5,705 bases of DNA. It comes from an uncultured Eubacteriales bacterium (lineage in GTDB: Bacteria; Bacillota; Clostridia; Oscillospirales; CAG-272). The translations under genes and the position numbers were made by a program. How positions within the stretch are numbered: the stretch's first letter is position 1; the number at the start of each line of letters is the position of its first letter. The notes under the pieces were generated by a model. The model saw only the letters and a program-made list of their open reading frames with translations. It had not been told where the DNA came from and did no database searches. The stretch covers positions 1 to 5,705 of the forward strand of contig URCP01000133.1 of NCBI GenBank assembly GCA_900546315.1. Reading direction: 5' to 3'. Positions 1 through 4,826 of the stretch are shown here, piece after piece.

Positions 1-128
1 GCCGCTAAAGCGGCTATCCCCTGTGGACTTGCCGTCCGCAAACGGTTTTGACAAACCGTTCGCCGCCAGCAAGTTTGCAGATTAGACATAAGCAAATCCT
101 CCGTATGATCTAAACCATACGGAGGATT
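1..128 (-). other. Multi-stem inverted-repeat element, candidate structured RNA or intergenic repeat
   Basis: Read on the minus strand, this stretch folds into consecutive stems. The first is a perfect 13-bp stem with an 8-nt loop (128-116 with 107-95). The second is a possible 5-bp stem (96-92 with 78-74) that competes with the base of the first. The third is a 21-position stem with a 4-nt loop (73-53 with 48-28), with 17 Watson-Crick pairs, two G.U pairs and two mismatches. The last is a 5 to 6-bp stem at the edge (14-9 with 6-1). The two wobble positions of the long stem are G.U only on the minus strand; on the plus strand they are A.C mismatches, so a minus-strand RNA fits better. I see no open frame of note. 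It could be a dispersed palindromic repeat, the end of a mobile element, or a structured 3' RNA. The left side is cut by the window, and no second copy is present here. Confidence 0.5.
95..128 (-). terminator. Perfect 13-bp hairpin, possible terminator
   Basis: AATCCTCCGTATG and its exact complement flank the loop ATCTAAAC. On the minus strand the stem begins at the last stop codon of the doubtful small ORF (130 to 128) and is followed by TTGCTTATG, a poor U-tract. On the plus strand it is followed by CACTGTTTTACG, also weak. The stem itself is unmistakable, but its role as a terminator in either direction is uncertain. It may simply be the first arm of the multi-stem element. Confidence 0.35.
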
Positions 129-409
129 CACTGTTTTACGAACACCTGTCTAACACCGGCGGGATTTTTTTCTTCAGGAAGCACTGAATAAATCGGTTTT
201 TTTATACCCTCGCGGCGCGAGCCCTGACCGCGGCACGACGCACAAGAAAACCGGATCCCCATGCCCGAAGCATGAGAATCCGGCGCTTTCCGGAATATAC
301 TGATTCGACCGATTTCCGCGGAAATAAGCTCCCGTATCTGCGGGCTTTTTTCCGCGAAAACAGCCTTGAATCTGTACTTTTCCTGTCTTTCTGTCTGATC
401 ATCCGACAT
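128..409 (-). CDS. Doubtful small ORF, 93 aa, function unknown
   Basis: This ORF starts 12 bases after the stop of the CD3324-family gene, behind a good ribosome site (GAGGAAAG, 5 bases before ATG), so some translation of the start is plausible. The first 40 or so residues look protein-like: charged, beginning MSDDQTERQEKYRFKAVFAE. From about residue 43 the frame runs through a strong intrinsic terminator (283 to 244). Beyond it the composition becomes Cys/Arg/Gly-rich and does not look like a folded domain. I recognise no family. Possible readings are a short gene whose 3' part has decayed or been frameshifted, a short translated tail, or no gene at all. Most transcripts from the upstream promoter should stop before its last third. 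Confidence 0.25.
   Translation of the reverse strand: MSDDQTERQEKYRFKAVFAEKSPQIRELISAEIGRISIFRKAPDSHASGMGIRFSCASCRGQGSRREGIKKPIYSVLPEEKNPAGVRQVFVKQ
244..283 (-). terminator. Intrinsic terminator of the minus-strand CD3324 unit
   Basis: Minus-strand RNA forms a 14-bp stem (283-270 with 264-251) of 12 Watson-Crick and two G.U pairs. It closes on a UUCGG loop, which can be read as a stable C(UUCG)G tetraloop, and is followed at once by UUUUCUU (250 to 244). On the plus strand the two wobbles become C.A mismatches and no U-tract follows, so the signal is directional. It lies about 140 bases past the CD3324-family stop codon and is the likely end of that transcript. Confidence 0.75.
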
Positions 410-421
410 ATCTTTCCTCGC

Positions 422-709
422 TCAGAGCGCACGTCTCGTTCCCTCCGATGAGAGGCCGCAGACGATCTTTCTGATGCTGTCGGTTGAGAGAAAATACAGC
501 CTGGCAAGCTCCTCTATCGAGGCGCTCTCCTTGTATCTCTCGCGTATCTCGTGATTCCGCTCGGCGTACTTCTGTCTGGCTCCGCTGCGGATTCCCCATT
601 CGGTCTTTTCGGCTTTCGTGGGGATGTAGAGAAGGTCGCCGTCTATGTATTTCTGTATCTCTCTGATAAGTTCGTCTGGAAGTACGTCTTTCGCGTTCTT
701 GTAGGACAT
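422..709 (-). CDS. CD3324-family small helix-turn-helix protein
   Basis: This 95-aa protein is of unknown precise function, probably a small DNA-binding regulator. Residues 1-30 (MSYKNAKDVLPDELIREIQK, then YIDGDLLYIP) carry the family's LP.EL...IQKYIDG..LYIP signature. A W-G-rich segment and a run of charged residues follow (WGIRSGARQKYAERNHEIRE). Residues about 64-85 (SIEELARLYFLSTDSIRKIV) form the helix-turn-helix, of the type used by small Mor-like activators. The start is fixed by GAGGAGA at 723 to 717, 7 bases before ATG. The C-terminus extends about 10 residues past the point where I expect relatives to end. It lies divergent from the MoxR operon and has its own promoter (1011 to 983) and long leader, so a link to the operon is possible but not shown. 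The family assignment rests on recalled sequence patterns, and the target DNA is unknown. Confidence 0.85.
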   Translation of the reverse strand: MSYKNAKDVLPDELIREIQKYIDGDLLYIPTKAEKTEWGIRSGARQKYAERNHEIRERYKESASIEELARLYFLSTDSIRKIVCGLSSEGTRRAL

Positions 710-790
710 TTTTTGTTCTCCTCGCTTGGAACACCCGGTGCCGCGTGAAGCACGGAGTGATTCCTTGTCATATATACATGATGGTCCCGA

Positions 791-828
791 CGGACAGCCC
801 TGAGACTTGACAGCCCCGACGCTGTCCG
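791..828. repeat. 8-bp inverted repeat with 22-nt spacer
   Basis: CGGACAGC (791-798) and GCTGTCCG (821-828) are exact complements inside the leader of the CD3324-family gene. A third partial copy of the core, GACAGCCCC, lies in the loop at 810-818, so the 5' arm motif is also directly repeated. It could be an RNA stem in the leader or a protein-binding site. It is too short to be sure it is not chance in GC-rich DNA. Confidence 0.35.
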
Positions 829-894
829 CGGGTCGCTTATCAGATATACAACACGCGGATCACAAATTCTCCGAAAGGAGATCCGAACCCGGAG

Positions 895-927
895 TTATAC
901 TCTGATCACCTTTGTATTCATAGTCAT
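895..927 (-). CDS. Possible leader peptide, 10 aa (MTMNTKVIRV)
   Basis: It follows the minus-strand promoter by about 50 bases. AAAGGAG (943 to 937) sits 9 bases before ATG, as strong as the ribosome sites of the main genes. The frame closes with TAA after ten codons, and the downstream gene is some 185 bases further on. The peptide has no run of one amino acid that would suggest classic amino-acid attenuation. A related stretch, readable as VIRVLYI then stop, recurs 3' of it in the leader (about 863 to 840). It may be a regulatory uORF or the cut-off start of a lost gene. Confidence 0.35.
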   Translation of the reverse strand: MTMNTKVIRV

Positions 928-982
928 TTGACACCACTCCTTTCGTGAATTATTTACAGGTCTGGTGAGCCCCTGCATAACC

Positions 983-1011
983 ATTATACACCATCCGCGG
1001 AAAAAAATCAA
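983..1011 (-). promoter_or_regulatory. Sigma-A promoter for the CD3324-family unit
   Basis: The minus strand reads TTGATT (1011 to 1006), a 17-bp spacer, and a perfect TATAAT (988 to 983). The start is expected near 976. The spacer begins with a T-run. Direction and strength are clear from the sequence. The -35 differs from consensus at its last two positions. Confidence 0.8.
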
Positions 1012-1056
1012 TAGAGAATTCACTTTTAATAGTTTTTTCCGCAGATTTTTTTCGCG
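997..1056. repeat. A/T-tract inverted repeats between divergent promoters
   Basis: GCGGAAAAAA (997-1006) is the exact complement of TTTTTTCCGC (1033-1042). A second near-copy, GATTTTTTTCGCG (1044-1056), also matches the left arm (996-1009) except for one extra C. The left arm covers the -35 edge and spacer of the minus-strand promoter; the right arms lie upstream of the plus-strand -35. The arrangement could be an operator, a bent or UP-like A/T segment, or a hairpin in a read-through RNA. Confidence 0.45.
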
Positions 1057-1082
1057 CGCGTGAAGAAATCAGTAAAATGCAC

Positions 1083-1111
1083 TTGACAATCAGCTGAACG
1101 TATGGTATAAT
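1083..1111 (+). promoter_or_regulatory. Consensus sigma-A promoter of the MoxR operon
   Basis: TTGACA (1083-1088) and TATAAT (1106-1111) are both perfect and separated by exactly 17 bp. The start is expected near 1118, giving a leader of about 25 bases to the MoxR start codon. An unmodified promoter of this strength suggests constitutive, fairly high expression, unless a repressor uses the inverted repeats just upstream. Confidence 0.88.
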
Positions 1112-1142
1112 GGTCTTACAAAAACAGAAAGGACGCGGCAGC

Positions 1143-2081
1143 ATGAACATTCAGGAACTCGGTAATTCAATCCTTCAGAACATCGGAAAGGTGATATACG
1201 GCAAGGAGCGGGAGATTCGTCTCGTGCTCGCGGCGATGCTGGCGGGCGGTCACGTCCTGCTCGACGACATACCCGGCACGGGAAAAACCAGCATGGCGAG
1301 GGCGCTCGCGGTCTCGGTCGGCGGAACGGCGAAGCGCGTGCAGTTCACACCCGACCTGCTCCCCGGCGATATCACCGGAATAAATATCTTCGACCGGAAG
1401 AGGGACGATTTCGTGTTCAGACCCGGACCGGTCTTCGCGGATATCCTCATCGCGGACGAGATAAACCGCACGACCCCGCGCACCCAGTCGGCGCTTCTCG
1501 AGGCTATGGAGGAGAGACAGGTGTCGGTCGACGGCGTGACATATCCGCTCTCCGACCTGTTCTTCGTCGTCGCGACCGAGAACCCGATCGAGTCGCAGGG
1601 AACCTTCCCGCTCCCGGAGGCGCAGATCGACCGCTTCATGATGCGCCTGTCGCTCGGATATCCCGACCGGGAGAGCGAGAAGCGGATACTCTCGGACCAC
1701 ATGGCGGCAAGCCCGCTCGGGACGCTGAAGCCGGTATGCACGACCGACGACATAAGAAAGGCGAAAGCTGAGGCGAGACAGATTTTCGTCAGCGAAAAGA
1801 TAAGCGATTACATCGTCCGCATAGCCGAGGCGACGAGGACGAGCGACCGGGTGCGCCTCGGCGTCTCGCCGAGAGCTTCCCTCGCGCTGATGCACGTCTC
1901 GCAGGCGCTCGCGGCGCTCGACGGGCGGGATAACGTTCTCCCGGACGACGTCAAGGCGGCGGCGCCCTCTGTCCTCGCGCACAGGATAATAACGCGCTCC
2001 CAGAGCGCCCTGAGGCTCACAGACTCCGCCGAGAAAGTGATCGGATATATCCTCGATTCGGTCGCCGCGCCGATAGACTGA
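1143..2081 (+). CDS. MoxR-family AAA+ ATPase
   Basis: This 312-aa cytoplasmic ATPase is thought in this family to act as a chaperone that remodels or activates partner proteins, often VWA or DUF58 proteins encoded next to it. Motifs in order are Walker A IPGTGKT (residues 43-49), the MoxR-typical FTPDLLPGDITG (68-79), Walker B ILIADEINR (101-109), sensor 1 ATENP (144-148, Asn147), the arginine-finger segment AQIDRF (160-165, Arg164) and sensor 2 GVSPRAS (240-246, Arg244). All key residues are present and the length is normal, so it should be an active ATPase. I chose the ATG at 1143, which has GAAAGGA (1127-1133) 9 bases upstream. The in-frame ATG at 1110 lies in the -10 box and cannot be the start. 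It is the first gene of the operon and ends one base before the DUF58 start. The client is inferred, not visible. Confidence 0.96.
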   Translation: MNIQELGNSILQNIGKVIYGKEREIRLVLAAMLAGGHVLLDDIPGTGKTSMARALAVSVGGTAKRVQFTPDLLPGDITGINIFDRKRDDFVFRPGPVFADILIADEINRTTPRTQSALLEAMEERQVSVDGVTYPLSDLFFVVATENPIESQGTFPLPEAQIDRFMMRLSLGYPDRESEKRILSDHMAASPLGTLKPVCTTDDIRKAKAEARQIFVSEKISDYIVRIAEATRTSDRVRLGVSPRASLALMHVSQALAALDGRDNVLPDDVKAAAPSVLAHRIITRSQSALRLTDSAEKVIGYILDSVAAPID

Positions 2082-2082
2082 C

Positions 2083-3327
2083 ATGACGGCGTTCATAGCG
2101 GCGGCTCTCGTCCTCATCGCCGCGTATTTCGTACAGATGAGGATATTCAGACGGCACGTCTTCGACGATCTGACCTTCACAGAGAAGCTCGACGAGACCG
2201 AGGTCACGGTCGGGGACGATTTATATTTATATGAAGAGATAACGAACGACAAGGGGCTCCCGATACCCTATCTCAAGGCGACCTCGACCCTGCCGGACGG
2301 TCTCGCCTTCCGTCTGACCGAGATCTCCGGAGCACAGGATAGAAAGGGGCGAGTCGTCAGGGACAGATTCACGCCCACGGTCGACAGCATGTTCGTCGTG
2401 AAGGGGCACCAGAGGATAACGAGACGCTGGCGGATAACCTGCCTGAAGCGCGGCGTCTACACGCTCGGCGGCGCGCTCGTCGTCTCGAACGACCTCATCG
2501 GGTTCAACCCGGTCTCAAAGCAGATCGACCCGCCGACCGGAAAGAGCGCGTCGGTGACCGTTCTCCCCGCGCCGGTCGACCTCGAGCGGGAGTTCACGTC
2601 GAGCCGGTATTTTTCGGGCGACGTCGTCGTCGAGAAGAGCCTGCTCTCCGACCCGCTCCTGCGCGCCGGAGTCCGCGACTACACGCCGGGCGACCCGATG
2701 CGGAGGATAAACTGGAAGTCGACCGCCGCGCACGGGAGGCTCCTCGTCAATGTCGAGGAAAAGGTGCAGAAATTACAGGCTAACATCATCATCAATATGT
2801 GCTCGCACATGATCGAGCCGGACCCGGAAATTCCGGGCGCGCCGGAGTTCATCGAGTACAACATAACCGTCGCGGCGACCCTGATCGGGCGTTTCGCGTC
2901 CGAGAACGTCCCGGTGCGGCTCATCGCGAACACCCCGCCGGAAACTATCCACTCCGACTTCACGGCAGGCGAGGACGAGACCGGGAAGAAGATACTCGTG
3001 ACCCCGCCATTCTCCGGGAAATACGGAGTTTTAGACGCGATGCGGGTTTTAGCGGAGCTTAAGATGCTCTATTCGATGCCGACCGAGAAACTGTTCGACT
3101 ACATCCTCGAGGAGCCGGGGATATTCGCGGAGAGCGGGAACATCGTCGTCGTGACGGCGGTCTTCGACGGGCGGATGCTTGTGTTTCACCGCGAGATGGC
3201 GAAGCGCGGGATAGACGTAATATTCTACCTCACGACGACGGGACGCGTCTACGCCGACATTCCGCCCGAGGTGAGGATATTCTACCGCACATGGTCGGAC
3301 AGCCTGAAAGCGGGTGATATGTCATGA
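2083..3327 (+). CDS. DUF58 domain protein
   Basis: A 414-aa protein of the DUF58 family, the usual partner of MoxR ATPases. One N-terminal hydrophobic segment (residues about 2-17) probably anchors it in the membrane. A beta-rich region follows (about 30-165), then the DUF58 signature RDYTPGDPMRRINWKSTA (198-215), with the invariant G-D and R-x-I-N-W. The C-terminal part (about 230-395) has the alternating strands and helices of a von Willebrand A-like fold. Where VWA domains carry a metal-binding DxSxS, this protein reads INMCSHM (237-243), so metal binding looks lost or altered. The ATG follows the MoxR stop after one base with no clear ribosome site, which points to translational coupling. 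The 3' end overlaps the next start by ATGA. The family is clear; its biochemical role is poorly known and probably concerns the cell envelope. Confidence 0.93.
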   Translation: MTAFIAAALVLIAAYFVQMRIFRRHVFDDLTFTEKLDETEVTVGDDLYLYEEITNDKGLPIPYLKATSTLPDGLAFRLTEISGAQDRKGRVVRDRFTPTVDSMFVVKGHQRITRRWRITCLKRGVYTLGGALVVSNDLIGFNPVSKQIDPPTGKSASVTVLPAPVDLEREFTSSRYFSGDVVVEKSLLSDPLLRAGVRDYTPGDPMRRINWKSTAAHGRLLVNVEEKVQKLQANIIINMCSHMIEPDPEIPGAPEFIEYNITVAATLIGRFASENVPVRLIANTPPETIHSDFTAGEDETGKKILVTPPFSGKYGVLDAMRVLAELKMLYSMPTEKLFDYILEEPGIFAESGNIVVVTAVFDGRMLVFHREMAKRGIDVIFYLTTTGRVYADIPPEVRIFYRTWSDSLKAGDMS

Positions 3328-4706
3328 CAAATAACCAACAGAAGCGCGCCGCGAAAAAAGCCGCGCCGGAATACAACAAAGTCGACGCCGCCTGCAAGCT
3401 GATCGCGGGCGCCGGCATACTCATGTTCACGCTCGAGATAGTATCGCTCATGCGCAACATTTCGGGATTTTACACGGTCTTCCTGCCGCCGGTCATCGCC
3501 GGGTACATCTTCGGGTTCCTCTTTCAGGGGTTCGTGCTGAGGCGGCTCGGATGGCGGATGAAGGTTGATCGCTCATGGGACGGCGGGACGAGGTATTTTG
3601 TTTTCAGGTACTCTCTCCCGACGCTCGCGGCGCTTGGTCTCGCGGTGATTCCGGTGGCTCTGCTGCTGCCGTGGTCGCCCGTCATGTTTATCGCCGCCGG
3701 GTGTGTCGGGATGTACGCTATGTTCTACCCTTACGACCGGCTTTACTCTATGCGGCAGTTCTTCGTGTATTTCTCGGCGAGCATGGTCATCTGTGTGCTC
3801 TCGCTCGTTTTTCAGGCGGGCGGGATGGCGACTGTCTGCTTCTGCGTACAGGCGGCGTGCGGGGTGGTCATCCTGAACCAGACCTGCGTCACACGCTCCT
3901 TCGACGGCGCTGCGGTGACAAAGATCAACAACCGCGCGAGGCTCGCGAATATGCGGATGATACTCGCCGGGCTGTTCCTGACGCTGATCGCCGGGGGACT
4001 CGCGTATATGTTCCTCTCCGGAATGTATACGCTGCTGAAATACATCTTCTTCACGGTTCTTCTGTCGATTCTCCGCGGCTCAAGCTCATCGACAAGGCAC
4101 AATTTCGCGGGAACTGACGGAGAGGGTGAGTATCAGAACCTGCTGCGTCAGACCTCGACCGGAGACGCCATAAACATGGTCTTCGCCGTCGCGGTGATAA
4201 TCCTGATAATCCTCTTCGAGGTTGCGACCGGGAACACTGCCGTCAAGCGGTTCTTCGAGGTTATAAAGGGACTCATCGACGCGGTTCTCAGCTTCTTCCT
4301 CGGCGGCGAGAGATACGCCCCGCCGCCGGAGATAAGCTACGCCGACACGGTAGTCAGCACAATGACCGCCGCGTCGAGACGCCGGGAGCGCGCCGAGGTC
4401 ATCCCGGAGCGCCTGACTGTCCGAGAATACGAGCTGAACCTGCGAATGATGAAGAGCGACGAGGAAAAGCTGAACTATTCCTACCGGGTAATGACAAACC
4501 TGATCAGAGGCATGATCCCGGAGCTGAAGCCCTCCGACACCCCGCGCGAGCTCGAGAGAAAAATCCGCGAGAGAATGGAGCTCCCCGCCCTTTCGGAAAT
4601 AACGCCGGTCATCGAGAATATAAACTACGCGAAGAGCTCCGGCGACCCGGAGATGATAAAAGCAGCCCTTTCCGACGCCAAAGCGATAATTGTAAAACGC
4701 CTTTAA
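3324..4706 (+). CDS. Polytopic membrane protein with DUF4129-like C-terminus
   Basis: A 460-aa inner-membrane protein. After a basic N-terminus (residues 1-20) come about nine hydrophobic segments, near 24-42, 49-71, 97-115, 117-134, 145-163, 166-186, 211-231, 234-250 and 282-300, with a further amphipathic stretch near 305-326. Residues about 350-460 are soluble and helical. They carry a pattern like DUF4129: a Y-rich helix (NYSYRVMTNLIRGMIPEL, 384-401), S-D-T-P-R-E-L (404-410), and a final helix with N-Y-A-K (434-437). In comparable operons the third gene is often a TgpA-like protein with membrane helices, a transglutaminase domain and DUF4129. Here the region between (250-282 and 326-365) is far too short for a transglutaminase, and no Cys-His-Asp core is seen. 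The ATG overlaps the DUF58 stop (ATGA). The role in the module is inferred, perhaps a membrane platform for the other two proteins. Confidence 0.85.
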   Translation: MTNNQQKRAAKKAAPEYNKVDAACKLIAGAGILMFTLEIVSLMRNISGFYTVFLPPVIAGYIFGFLFQGFVLRRLGWRMKVDRSWDGGTRYFVFRYSLPTLAALGLAVIPVALLLPWSPVMFIAAGCVGMYAMFYPYDRLYSMRQFFVYFSASMVICVLSLVFQAGGMATVCFCVQAACGVVILNQTCVTRSFDGAAVTKINNRARLANMRMILAGLFLTLIAGGLAYMFLSGMYTLLKYIFFTVLLSILRGSSSSTRHNFAGTDGEGEYQNLLRQTSTGDAINMVFAVAVIILIILFEVATGNTAVKRFFEVIKGLIDAVLSFFLGGERYAPPPEISYADTVVSTMTAASRRRERAEVIPERLTVREYELNLRMMKSDEEKLNYSYRVMTNLIRGMIPELKPSDTPRELERKIRERMELPALSEITPVIENINYAKSSGDPEMIKAALSDAKAIIVKRL

Positions 4707-4712
4707 CAAAAT

Positions 4713-4756
4713 GCCGCGCGACAAAATAAAAAAAGTTTTGCCGCGCGGTGTTTTTT
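4713..4756 (+). terminator. Intrinsic terminator of the MoxR operon
   Basis: CCGCGCG (4714-4720) pairs with CGCGCGG (4742-4748). After one A.C mismatch, CAAAA (4722-4726) pairs with TTTTG (4736-4740), giving a stem of about 13 positions with an A-rich loop. It is followed by TGTTTTTT (4749-4756). It begins 7 bases after the stop codon of the third gene, so all three operon genes end here. The lipoprotein downstream has its own promoter. Confidence 0.92.
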
Positions 4757-4767
4757 GTACATTTGTC

Positions 4768-4797
4768 TTGACAAACTCGTTCCGGGTATGTTATACT
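4768..4797 (+). promoter_or_regulatory. Sigma-A promoter of the lipoprotein gene
   Basis: A perfect TTGACA (4768-4773) is followed after 18 bp by TATACT (4792-4797), with an extended -10 TG at 4789-4790. The start is expected near 4804. A second TATAAT (4797-4802) is 23 bp from the -35, too far for the same promoter. The site lies directly after the operon terminator. Confidence 0.82.
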
Positions 4798-4826
4798 ATA
4801 ATCATAAAAGGAAAGGCGGTGCCGGT

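Larger units (their letters stand above)
710..976 (-). promoter_or_regulatory. Long 5' leader of the CD3324-family transcript
   Basis: The minus-strand promoter predicts a start near 976, leaving about 270 nt before the CD3324-family ATG at 709. The leader holds a 10-codon ORF with a ribosome site (927 to 895), a small UCUCC/GGAGA stem (881-877 with 872-868), an 8-bp inverted repeat (828-821 with 798-791) and the GAGGAGA ribosome site at 723 to 717. On the plus strand there is no run of four or more A between 717 and 895, so no U-tract terminator lies in this part of the leader and read-through into the gene is expected. I recognise no riboswitch class. It may be an attenuation-type leader, or simply untranslated sequence left by an old insertion. 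Confidence 0.4.

Noticed and set aside
328..351. CCCG-TATCTG-CGGG followed by six T as a plus-strand terminator
   Set aside because: The stem is only four solid base pairs and no plus-strand transcript is evident upstream of it.
484..748. Plus-strand open frames opposite the CD3324-family gene
   Set aside because: They lack ribosome sites and family features, and overlap a recognised gene on the other strand.
807..835. Plus-strand promoter starting at TTGACA 807-812
   Set aside because: No acceptable -10 lies 16-18 bases downstream, and no plus-strand gene follows before the strong promoter at 1083.
840..927. MTMNTKVIRV and the later VIRVLYI as the broken start of a serine recombinase gene
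   Set aside because: The resemblance to KVIRV-A-IYIRVS starts is only a few residues, stops follow at once, and no other recombinase remnants are seen in any frame nearby.
928..956. Plus-strand TTGACA (928-933) with TATTTA 17 bases later
   Set aside because: The -10 matches consensus at only three positions, and the TTGACA overlaps the minus-strand uORF start region; chance is enough to explain it.
1110..1142. In-frame upstream ATG extending the MoxR protein by 11 residues
   Set aside because: The ATG lies within the perfect -10 box, before the expected transcript start, while the ATG at 1143 has a proper ribosome site.
2219..2237. AT-rich patch with two TTA codons in the DUF58 gene, and a second TTA cluster near 3030-3050
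   Set aside because: The frame and protein similarity continue unbroken; a few rare leucine codons are not evidence of transfer or regulation.
1167..2252. Long minus-strand open frame of 361 codons opposite the MoxR gene
   Set aside because: It is an antisense shadow of a clear MoxR gene, Arg-rich and without motifs, as expected opposite GC-rich codons.
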